From positions 17,714,501-17,778,500 of the forward strand of contig NC_060114.1 in assembly GCF_021155765.1 (NCBI RefSeq): 64,000 bases of DNA, in the 5' to 3' direction. Made by a program: the position numbers and the translations under genes. The notes under the pieces are model-generated. The model saw only the letters and a list, made by a program, of their open reading frames with translations. It ran no database searches and was not told where the DNA came from. This DNA comes from Diprion similis (lineage: Eukaryota > Arthropoda > Insecta > Hymenoptera > Diprionidae). Below are positions 54,301 through 64,000 of the stretch, one piece after another; positions within the stretch are counted from its first letter, which is position 1, and each line of letters opens with the position of its first letter.

Positions 54301-55108
54301 TCGAATGCATTAGCGAAAGTAATTCCGACATTGAGGACACAGAATTAACTCCGAACATAGCAGAAATCGCTTCAGAGGACCCGGAAGAAACAGATGAACC
54401 TTTGCCATCTGTTGAACAGGTGGAATCAAAACCTAAAATTGAATTATCTAATTTGATCTCGAGTTTAAAGCAGCTCGAGACAAATTCCACTCAAGGTATG
54501 AGATAAGTTTTCTATTTATTTGGGGGGTATTTGTAGTTGCCATATTCTAATGTTTCGGTTGATTTGCAGTTTCTTCTGCAAACACGCCTCTTGCTTCGAA
54601 TCAACCCGAGCCTATGAAAGCTAAGAAGAATAAGAAATCTAAAAATCGTAAGCCAAAAAATGTAGAAATTCCGGAGGATGATGATCTTGATACATTAATA
54701 GCGACGGTGACAGCCAATGATTACATCTGTGCAATGTCAGGCTGCAAAAAATCTACCCAATTAATGCATGTTGATTGCGAATTTTGCAAATCTAGGTTCT
54801 GTCTTACACATGGTAAGTATTTAGCATTAGATCTCACTGTTTTCAATCTACAAATTGGTTCGGTAATACTAGCGAAATATGATAATGTAAGAAATTAGAC
54901 TGTTTTCCCGGATTCAAATCAGATTCACCCTCTTGTTACAGGGATGCAAGAAATTCACGGTTGCGGAGAAGCCGTGAGGAACAAAGAGAGGAAAGAGTTT
55001 GTTCGTCGGAAGCCAGAAAACTGTAAGAAAACGGACAAAGATAAATTTGCAAGAAAGCTGAAGCAGCTGGAGGAGGCTCGAAAACCCAGAAAAAAAGTTG
55101 AAAAGTAG
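51336..55108 (+). CDS. Ighmbp2: IGHMBP2 / SMUBP-2 superfamily 1 DNA/RNA helicase
   Basis: Nine exons (51336-51760, 51972-52281, 52524-52841, 52911-53334, 53410-53591, 53697-53997, 54085-54495, 54570-54812, 54942-55108) join in phase to 926 residues. The N-terminus resembles human IGHMBP2 (SFVRKHIDLLQLERD). Helicase motifs follow in order: Walker A GPPGTGKT (222-229), APTNVAVDN, DEAS (383-386), GDINQLPP, QYRM, DGFQGREKE and VAVTRARR. A Lys/Glu-rich linker and a C-terminal AN1 zinc finger close the protein (C844, C849, C860, C863, C868, H871, H877, C879). The family unwinds RNA and DNA 5'-3' as an ATPase and associates with ribosomes and tRNA-related factors. The R3H domain present in vertebrate IGHMBP2 between helicase and zinc finger is not visible here. 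For exon 5 the acceptor ending at 53409 was chosen because the one at 53377 breaks the frame. Confidence 0.95.
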
Positions 55109-55199
55109 TTTAAATAAGTGTATAAAAAAATACCTTCTGCGGCAACTTTTGTAAAGAATACGATATAGTTCACAGAACTATGCGTATTCTACAAATTAG

Positions 55200-55205
55200 A
55201 ATAAA
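55200..55205 (+). terminator. Candidate polyadenylation signal of IGHMBP2
   Basis: AATAAA located 92 bases after the TAG stop. Confidence 0.5.
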
Positions 55206-55488
55206 AGTTACAATATTTATTTATCATACATATATACTGCGCTGCGCGTTAGTCACATTTATATAAGTTTCCATTTCATTTCGATTTCCTTTATGTGGTT
55301 TCACAGTTTTACAACAATCATGTGAAACGCCGTATGAATAAACCAATTTTCTATTTAAAATATAATGCATGAGTTTACGCAAGCTTCACGTCACCCCGAT
55401 CAATGCAGAAATAATTTAACTGATGAAAGTTTCAGAAATAATCTCCAGCAACAGAAAGCTATTATACATTGTTAAAAAAAAATTCGAT

Positions 55489-55494
55489 TTATTC
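55489..55494 (-). terminator. Candidate polyadenylation signal of GTF3C1
   Basis: TTTATT on the plus strand reads AATAAA on the minus strand, about 125 bases past the TAA stop. Confidence 0.5.
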
Positions 55495-55618
55495 TAAGTA
55501 TATTTACACGACACCTTTTTTGGTGGTCAAGTCCTTACAGGTAAAAAGTAACTTATGACACAATGACTTTCATATTTGATCGATTATAATTAATCCTATT
55601 GAACGAAAACTTATGAAC

Positions 55619-58600
55619 TTATGGTAAAAACTCTATGCTGTAAGTTTTGTTCCCTAAAAACATGCCAAATTTTAAACTTGCATCAATGTCGGGTTCAATA
55701 ATCGTTTCATCCTCTGAATCCAATCCAGTTGATGGGTCTGTAGGATAAAAAATGAAACAACATTGTCACAGAATGATAATTTCTTACTGCTAAGTGACAA
55801 AATCTATCACACCACGATTACTCACTCAGGCTTATTTTGGCTGGCTTTGAAAATAACGTGACCTTTGGTTTATGCAGAATTTTCATTTTCACGCATTTCA
55901 GTCTATGGAGCATCTGTTGATATTAGAAAGTTTGGTGAAACGGAGGTCGGGAATAATTTATAAGCATTGACTCTATGTAGATCGACTTACCTCGACTAAT
56001 TCGGTAATGTGAAACGGCTGCAAGGCTGGAACAAATCTTTTTTGCACTTTCGATAGAGTAATGCCTGGATGATTGATACAGTAAGCTAAAACTGCACCCA
56101 GCATCCGGTCCAAAACACGCCGATTAAGAACTCCATCGATACGAATCCATGGTTTTATTACCACTTTTATCGGCTCCACTGTGCTGCGACGTTTGAAAAA
56201 GTAACATGAATTTTATTACATACGCAAGAGATTTTGATAAGAGAAAAAAGATATCGTGCTTTCAGGTTTTCGTAACCCTGTTCAAAAGTTATCGAAGCAT
56301 CGTTGCTTACTTGAAGTCAAGTTTCTTTGCTGCTTTTTGAATATCCTTGGGTTGAAGTAAGGCCGTCCTCTTTCTCATTCTGCGTGTGGTCGCTACATTA
56401 CCGGTCGTTTCATTGACACCCTTTTTATCGAGTGTTTGATCGCTACCACTTGTAGCATCTTCCTCGCCTTCTGTCTTTCCGCAGAGTCGCTCGATTTTAT
56501 CTGGCAAAAAAGCTTCATCTAAGCCTGCCACGTTCGATGATTCACCAGTGATTTGGATTTCAGCTACAGTGGGAAGTGTATTCTCTGATTTTGCCAAACA
56601 GTCATCATCAGTTGCCGAAGCGACGTTCTCTTTCTCAGTAGTTAGTAAAATTCTCTCGGACACAGGTGACAAAGATTCTTTGTCCAGGCGAAGTATTTTG
56701 ATCGAATTTATCATCCAAGGGTCGGTAAACTTTTGATGTATATACCGCGTCGTTGTGACACCAGAACGAAGGACCAAACGATACTCGGTTAGCAAAGATA
56801 ACGCACGATGCAGTCGATTCTTGGATGTGCTTTTGAAGTCAGACTGTAAAAACATGCTAAGGTTGACACAATAACGAAATAAAAGTACTAATACGTAAGT
56901 TTTCTAGAGATAATAAACATCAAACCATCATTACGTACTGTAATTTGCTTATTAGTTGCTCCGATTTCCCTCTTGTCATGCAAATACTGATAGACTGCGC
57001 GTAGATCCTCAATTTCAATTACTTCTAATTGTTCTCCAACAGTGGTCAGGAAATCCTCAAACGGTACCTGATTTTTAGGAAACAGTGCGAATTTTTTCAA
57101 ATCCCCTATCAACTCGTCAATCAATTGATGTTCCAATGGCAGAATGTCTGTGGGTAATTCCATGTTGTCAAAATATTTAAGGCTCCTTGATTCTTTGGTA
57201 TGAGGTAACTTTAGAGAGCAAAAAATTTTAAAAGTATTGACGACGAAATAATCATGAGCGTGATAAATATCTGTTACTGCAAGATCATTTTCTTCTCTCA
57301 TCAATAGAAGCGCAATTCTTGTGCACCTTTTTTGCATGTCGTTCATATCCTCTATCTTAATATCTCCCCAATCTACTCCAAGCTGATTGTACATCTTCCT
57401 TATTAAATCATTTACTCTTGTACCGTTCGTCGACTGTGCGCTTACAGTATCAGCGACTCTTTCTTTCCCGTTAATATCAGGACTGTATCGGACTTCACTT
57501 TGAGATTCGATATTCTCACCCTCATTCGCGTGCTCTGGAGTTTTGTTCGAGGATTCCTCAATGTGTGCACGCTTCGGTGATTCTACAAGTCTAGTCTTTT
57601 CGTCTACTTCAGCTATTCTCCTTTTAGTTGAAAGAGCAGTCCCGTCACTCTGTAGAGGAGCATCAATTTGATGGGATTTGATAAAACTATTTGCAGAACT
57701 TTCGATCCCAGAATCAGGTACATGGCAATGTTTATATTCTGATGCCCCACCTTTTTCAGCTTTGAATCTCTTTTTAGCCGAGGATTCCTCGTCGGTAGTA
57801 TCTCTGCTTCGTTTCAAAGGCGGACTTTGCTGCTTCATCGGCAAGGATGAAGTAGATTTTTCAGCAAAATACGTCGAGTCCTCCTCGTCGGAGTTCCACG
57901 AGGCGGATTCAATGTCTTCCTTGCTCAGAGTGATCGTTGTGCCATCCTGAAACCGTATGATGTGACTGTCCTCGTCGTCGTCTACCACCTCGTTTTCATC
58001 CGGATCAGTGTCAGTCTCCGCATTTTCGTCAACAGGATTTCGAAACTCTGAAACGATCGCCTCGGAAACATTTTCCTCGCCCAATTGCAGAACCTGGGCA
58101 TATTTGGTTTTCCTTTCCTTCATTTTTTTGTCGAACGCCTCCCTCCTCGAGCTTCTTTCCTTGTCTTCCTTTTCACGCTGTGCCTTCATTTCAGTCTCCT
58201 CCAAGCGCCTACTTATCTCGTCGTTTCTACTCTTCCAATAATTCCACCTGTCGCGATCCTCTTTTTCCCGTTTCTCCTTTACTATTTTATCCTCCAGCTC
58301 CCTTCTCTCCAGTTCATCCTCCTCCTCGACCTCAGGATCGATCAAATTTGTTTTAACCGCCTGTTTCTTCTTCAAATTCAGCTGATCCAAACTTACCAGA
58401 ATGTCTTGGTATCGCCGTAAAACTCTGATATAAGTTTCGTCATTCTCTTTCAATCTCGGATCGAGCATTATTATTTGATCTGGGATTTCTATGTCAAAAT
58501 CCAGCTGACCCCTGGTCAGGTAATCGTGGATGCCAACGACAAGGCCTCCTGTCACAGGTCCAGCTTCAATTCCGTCAACGCCATCAGGAACAGCGTAACC

Positions 58601-61600
58601 AAGATCTTCCAACTGATTCTCATGCTGCCAGTGTAGAAACTTTTCTATCATGTGACGAGCCTCGTGGAATATTTCGTACGGCCACTTGGTTCGAAATTTG
58701 TAAGTGTAACCAGTGCTTAATTGGTACTGAGAGCTGCTCATGGGCATGTAGTTTCCATGCTTTTTGAACGCGCACATGTAACTTTTTTTCATCGATACCA
58801 TTTGGTCGCTTCTGATCTTAGTCATAGCAGAGCGGAGCAAAGTCTCTGGATACTGTTGGTAAACTTTAAACAATTCGTAGGCCCACGAAGTTTTGTCCTT
58901 GCCGCAGCACATTGAGCTGTGAATGACTGAATTTATAGTCGCCAAGTATATCTCGTTTCTATACCTGACGTCTTTGGTGAAACCATGCAGACTGGACTGA
59001 TGCGTCGGCTGTTTGATTTTGTACACCATATTGAATTCCTGGATTGTTTTAGGCATTGGAACAGATCCCCTGGACTCCATGTCGCTCAAGTTGTAGTATC
59101 GCTTGTCGATGTACTTGACGAGTTCCTTGAATACCTTGATGACTTGTTCCTCGTACTCGTAGGGATCCTCGCACTTGGTTTTCAGCTTTTCGACGATTCC
59201 TCCAAAGCGTTTGTTGATGTAAAAGTTCTGCTTTATCTCCTCGATTCCAAGCGCCACGCTATTCACCGTTTCCGATTTTCTGAACATATAGACAAGCCTG
59301 CGCTGGCAAGCGCGAGAGGTCTTATTGTGAGATTGGGTGGAATAAGTACGAAGAATATCGCGCACAGCCGTGAAATTGATCATTTGTTTACGCGGATTCG
59401 GGCAAAGATACTTCATCGCCACCTTGCACATCAGGAGTATGTTATCTTCGTGAGGACTCCAGTCAACTCGAAGCTTATCCATCTGTTGCAGGGCGCAGAA
59501 GTCCACCTCGTCGTACCTCACTCTAGGTCTGACGCTTCGTTTGCGAGGCAAAACCGTTCGAACAAACGACTTTTGCCTCGAAACATGCTGAGAGACGAGT
59601 AACTGGTACTTTTGTTTCTTGGACCTGCGTTCGTCGGATATTTTCTGTTTCTGGTGTATTTTTTTGCGAATTTCGTTAGCGTGCTGAGTAGCGGGACCTG
59701 TGACCTTTTTCAATCCTGAGAACTCTGTGAATTTTAACGGCTTTGCTTTTATCTTTGACAAACGCGCGGTTCGCTGCTGCTCGTTTTTCTTTCTTGCCTC
59801 GCCTCTGCAGTATTGCTGATTGCTGAACCAAGCTCCCCAATTCCAATTACGTTTAAGATGGGCAAAAAACGCCGAGTCGACACCTGCGGCTCCCTTTCGA
59901 TCCCCAGGAACAACCCCAATATCCAAAGCGATAGCCTCGTCCGGATTGCGAGCCTTGGCCGTTTTTATCATATCAGCTTTCTTGTTCAAATCTTCAAGCA
60001 GAATGTCTTTACCCTCGACCGTTGCTCGACCGCCCAAACAGGTGTTTATGCAAGTGTTCCACATATCGTACCAATACTTCTCCACAGCTTGCAGTGAGTC
60101 GAAGACGTAGCTCGTTTTCGGATACTCCTTTTCCTCGACCTTGTGATAACCAACCGCTGAGGAAGTTGTATCGGTTATTTCACTGCGACGATTCAAGTAG
60201 ATGAAGACTTGGTCTTTTTCTTTTAATTTTTGATGACCGAATTGCAAGAGGCCGATGTAGCAGAGTCTTGTTACAGATTCGTGAATGTTGTATATGTATT
60301 TACGGGCCATCAGCAAGATATTTCGTATCTGAGACGGCAAATTCTTTACTAAAAAATGCTTTCTGATCGGGTGATTCAGATAGGTTTCCAGTTCAGGTAT
60401 GAAGTACGGCACGTTGTGGACTTTCACGAAGATGGATAACGGGATGCGGAGCAAGACGTCGCACATTATTGTCCATCCCAAAGGCCACCCTGCAATTGTT
60501 TGGCATTATCAATATTGTAGTTTCGTATTCTCACAGTTTGATGCTAAATTAAAAATATCTCAACCCTAATTGAAACGTTCGACTTTTCATCATCGTACCT
60601 GCATGCCTAGTCAACGGGGGAATGAACATTTTCCATCCAACTTCGGTATTGTAAATTGTACTCATCTCCTGCTCAAGTTTGGCGTCAATTTGGTATCCGG
60701 AATTTCGCAGATTAGCCACTTGAATTTCCTTGTGAACTGTGGTGTCACCTGGATGATCGTAGATTGAGTAAAACAGAAATAAATGCAATTCCTTCATGCG
60801 GACAAATTTTGGACTGTATCCGTAGCGTTTACCGGCTTTCTGGAAAGAGTTAAAAACATACATATAGTTACACGGATAAAATTTCTTTCGTGGAAATTAG
60901 TGGTTGGAAAGAAAGTTCTTACAAAGTCATATTTCAGATTAACAGGAGCAAATTTTGTATTCTTAGAAGGATTGAAAGCCTCCAATCCCTGCGTTTCCTC
61001 CACCGATAGTTTTGCACTTTCTTCATCTTCCTTAGCCTGTTTCTGCATAATTGCTCTCACTTTCTGAGAGCCAATTAGACAAAATTTGATCTTTGCTTGT
61101 TCGACCGCAGATTGTATTATCGAGTGATCGATACCAATTGCTGGATCGCAAATGAATGTTATATTTTTCTCTCTATTCTTGTTGCTGAGTGTGAGTTTGA
61201 TGTTCTTCACCACGTTATCTTTGACCAACTTCTGCAACAGTCTGACTATCGATTTTTTGTCAATCTTGACGTCGTATCCCTCTCTGTCCTCCTCCTCGTT
61301 TATCATCTAGAACAATAACGATGAATGGCTGTATAGAGTGGCTCTATTTAAAGCCTAACACGGTCCACGCTCACCTTAATTAATTTTGTTAGATCATCGA
61401 TGACTTTGTGCTCTTTAACAGCTTCGATGATCATATTAGCTCTTCTAAGCAGCCTGTACGTGATGCTAGAAATATTTTTCTTTTCATTCAAATCCAGTTC
61501 TTCCATAAATCCAATAATTTGACTGGTTGGTCTTCCCAAACGATGCTGAGGTCTTTGCTCGACTAATTTAACTTCTATGCTATCGCACAACACGTTCACT

Positions 61601-63881
61601 TCTTTTTGGTCAATTATTGCAGAGTTCAGTACGTTTGTGCTTTTTTCTTCTAATACTTGCTCCTTCATTCTATCGACGGATTTCTGATCTTTTTTCACAG
61701 ACAGAGCTTGAGAAAGGACGGATTTTCGACAACGTGAAAACAAATCTCGTTCTGTAATATTAACAAACGTTCGTTTATACTTCTTCATCACCTTTGTCAA
61801 GCCATATTTCAACAGCAATTGATTAACAATTCTAAATTTTATTCTGATCTGATATTCTTCACGTGTATCAGACTTTGTTACGGACGAATCATCAACGTTT
61901 TTGGAATTAGTTTCGTCGTTAAGCTTTTCCTCTACATTTACATTGTCACTGGAGGAAACTCTTTTGCTGAGTTCCGCTTCTGCTGGATTTTCTATTGTAA
62001 CACACTTAGTTTCAGTTTTCAGTATACTTTTCGGCTCGACTATTGTCTTGGGAATCACAGAATCATTGTGACTTTGGTTATTGCTATCGATAGTTCTAGT
62101 CAATTTTTTAATTTTGTCCATTTCCTGCTCAAACTGTTTACTCATCTCGCTAGTCTTCTCAAACCTCTTTGAAACGAACTTGGTAACCCGCTGCCTGCCT
62201 ACGTCGTTCATGTAAGTGGCAACGATCTTCAGTTTAACTAAGTTTCTAAGCATCGTGCGAGCTTGAAGTTTTGTTTGCCCCAAGCACTTGGCTAGTTGGC
62301 ATTGCGATATACCCTCAGGACCGCTGAGTTCAACTATTCTATTGGCTTGTTTCAACAATGGAACGTTCAACTTCAGTTGCGATATATCGAGCTCTGAAAA
62401 TCGGATAACAACATACAACGAATAAGCTGAACTGAATAAGCTGGGTACGAAAACTTTTTATAAGAATACTAATCGAGACTACGCGATATGCTTGGTTACC
62501 ATAGGGTTCTTCGTCATCGATAATTTCATCCTTTCCCCACAGCTCAGAAACGTCCATTTCTGGATCCTGAAGCTGTACAACTCTCACGGTTTTCTCTTTG
62601 GTTGGATTGTTCTTTTGCTGCCATTCCTTTTTCTCAGCATTTGGATACACAGTTCTGTACGGCACCCTCTAGATGAAAAAATTTGATTTAAAAAATGCAA
62701 AGATAAAAGCTTCAGAACTTCACAACTTGCGAAGCGAAAAATAAATCACTCACCAAGTCAGTTTTTACAACTTTGAGGAAGAAATTGGTTCGGAATAGTT
62801 TCTTAATTGAATTTTCTATCTGAAGCTCCTTTTTTATCTCGTCATACTCAGCGACGCAATTTTCCTTAGATTTTAATATCTCGATCACTTTCTCCGCCAG
62901 ATAAATAATTTTTGGCTTTCTCTCGACGTAAAAACGTGGCAGGTGAAGCAGGCTGCCGTTGCAGCTGTGCCCGCCGGTTTTTTGATGGTGTATTTGCTTG
63001 GTGATTAATTTATGATCAAGTAAAATCTTTCTGTGATAAAACAGGGATTTTGGATCCTCTTTCAGCGAAGCAAGACTGATTTTACCCTGTGTAACTTCTC
63101 CCTGGTAACGAGATCGTCCGACTCTTTCCAAAAAGCAATACTGCATCACGGTCAATTCCAAAGTCGGACAAACTCCGTTGCCAGTCAATGCATGCTCGCG
63201 AATATCTTGTGAAGCCACGAGGACTAGACTCTCTCCAAACTCTTCAGCTGCCTGGTGAACAGACAACGTTTTAACATATTCACCGATTTGTTTTCGACTC
63301 TTGTAAGTTGAACAGGATCCTTTAATTCCTGCGTTTACATCGTCTATTGGACAATGGGAATAGATATCTTCAGGAACTTCATCCTAAGACAGGTAAAAAC
63401 GTTTTCTTATGCCCACAATCTACTAAAATATAAAGACTAGAGTCATTATCAGTTGTTTTGTGTTGGAAATTGACTTTCCAAGTTTTCCTGATATTGCATA
63501 ATTTATTTTTTACAAAACTTGGAAAGAATAACAGGTTCATAGATTGGAAAATAGGTGAATTTGAAAAAATGTATTGCACGTAAGTTAAATCAACTCGTGA
63601 AATCCTGAGTTGGAAGTATTCAATGAAATTTCTTGAGTGCTGAAGATTTTCAAACCCTAACCAATAGTCATAATACCAGATAGTTACAGGCTCTAAGATG
63701 GTGCCAAGATCAGGATCGATGTGTTCGTATCTGTCGAATATGATCAGCTTATTCCTCGGTGTTTGTAATTTATAATAATCAAGCCCGTCTACCTCCAGAC
63801 AAATCGACCAGACCTGTTCCATGAACGGCTTGGACAACGGCAGCGGATCGTGAAGCCTTAACGAAAGACGCTGCCATAACG
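55619..63881 (-). CDS. Gtf3c1: General transcription factor 3C polypeptide 1 (TFIIIC largest subunit), N-terminus off the window
   Basis: Eleven minus-strand exons join in phase: 63881-63688, 63383-62754, 62668-62500, 62393-61375, 61306-60923, 60839-60599, 60489-56939, 56843-56311, 56183-55991, 55913-55826 and 55737-55619. They encode 2372 residues to the TAA. The subunit binds the B box of tRNA-gene promoters and helps recruit TFIIIB and RNA polymerase III. The N-terminal ALWQRL and DRYEHIDPDLG segments and the B-block winged-helix region (LVLVASQDIREHAL, ERVGRSRYQGE, FYHRKIL) match the family. So do the later winged helix (EGISQCQLAKCLGQ, VGRQRVTKF), PPLTRHAG-WPLGW, the CYIGLLQFG segment and a final DASLKFG...SIEFLP like the vertebrate C-terminus. 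Acidic (DPDENEVVDDDED) and basic (AKKRFKAEK) stretches lie in the 3.55-kb exon. The first listed exon starts with 2 nt of a split codon, so at least one 5' coding exon lies beyond 64000. Confidence 0.95.
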
Positions 63882-64000
63882 CTGTTAAATAAAATACGAT
63901 GATTAAATAATTAGAATAAGAATTAAAAGAACTAGATAACAAGTTTAAAGTTTTTTCTTTCAAATGTTGTTTCTTGGGAAGATTAATTTTTAATACGACT
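63882..64000 (-). other. Gtf3c1: Intron of GTF3C1 at the window edge
   Basis: AT-rich sequence upstream of a TTTAACAG acceptor. No coding start fits here. Confidence 0.6.

Larger units (their letters stand above)
55109..55618. other. Convergent 3' UTR region of IGHMBP2 and GTF3C1
   Basis: The two stop codons face each other 510 bp apart. Plus-strand AATAAA at 55200-55205 suits IGHMBP2. Minus-strand AATAAA (TTTATT on plus) at 55489-55494 and at 55216-55221 suit GTF3C1. If the farther one is used, the transcripts would nearly meet or overlap. No other gene is seen. Confidence 0.5.

Noticed and set aside
56888..56938. Extension of the large GTF3C1 exon to the TAG at 56888
   Set aside because: A GTACGT donor after 56939 joins in phase to the exon at 56843, which continues the expected winged-helix segment; reading through would truncate the protein.

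Overview
The window is nuclear DNA from an animal, almost certainly an insect. Protein-coding genes are split by GT-AG introns, the intergenic DNA is AT-rich, and all recognisable proteins are metazoan. Similarity to hymenopteran gene structure is an impression only and I cannot fix the species. All exon chains below were assembled by hand from splice signals and reading phase; every complete one closes in frame.

Layout. (1) 670-4176, minus: first three coding exons of an M13 (neprilysin/endothelin-converting-enzyme type) zinc metallopeptidase that runs off the left edge, with a GC-rich, CpG-rich leader/promoter at about 4177-5720. (2) About 5730-6355: a foldback (long inverted repeat) element. 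(3) 10953-15410, plus: complete Ack (activated Cdc42 kinase, TNK2 family; SAM, tyrosine kinase, SH3, CRIB, UBA), with a probable non-coding first exon ending at 9810. (4) 18444-25640, plus: a 233-residue protein of unknown function in four exons, whose long introns hold a MITE-like element and one copy of a dispersed repeat. (5) 26052-27506, minus: a 221-residue coiled-coil protein with an arginine-glycine tail, tail-to-tail with gene 4. (6) About 28.1-50.96 kb: a satellite block. Its core (28.9-50.62 kb) is 70 head-to-tail copies of a 312-bp monomer with higher-order structure and decayed copies at both edges. (7) 51336-55108, plus: complete IGHMBP2/SMUBP-2 superfamily 1 helicase (nine coding exons, AN1 zinc finger, no visible R3H domain). 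(8) 55619-63881, minus: GTF3C1 (TFIIIC largest subunit), complete except for the first coding exon beyond the right edge.

How the parts relate. Ack and the M13 peptidase are head-to-head but far apart and need not be co-regulated. The notable functional pair is IGHMBP2 and GTF3C1: they lie tail-to-tail about 0.5 kb apart, and the human proteins have been reported to associate in tRNA-gene/translation-related complexes.

The most unusual structure is the 21.7-kb satellite core lying between ordinary genes. Its 312-bp period is a multiple of three, so one frame stays open for up to 1066 codons. Sixteen of the 70 copies break that frame, so I read it as satellite DNA rather than a gene.
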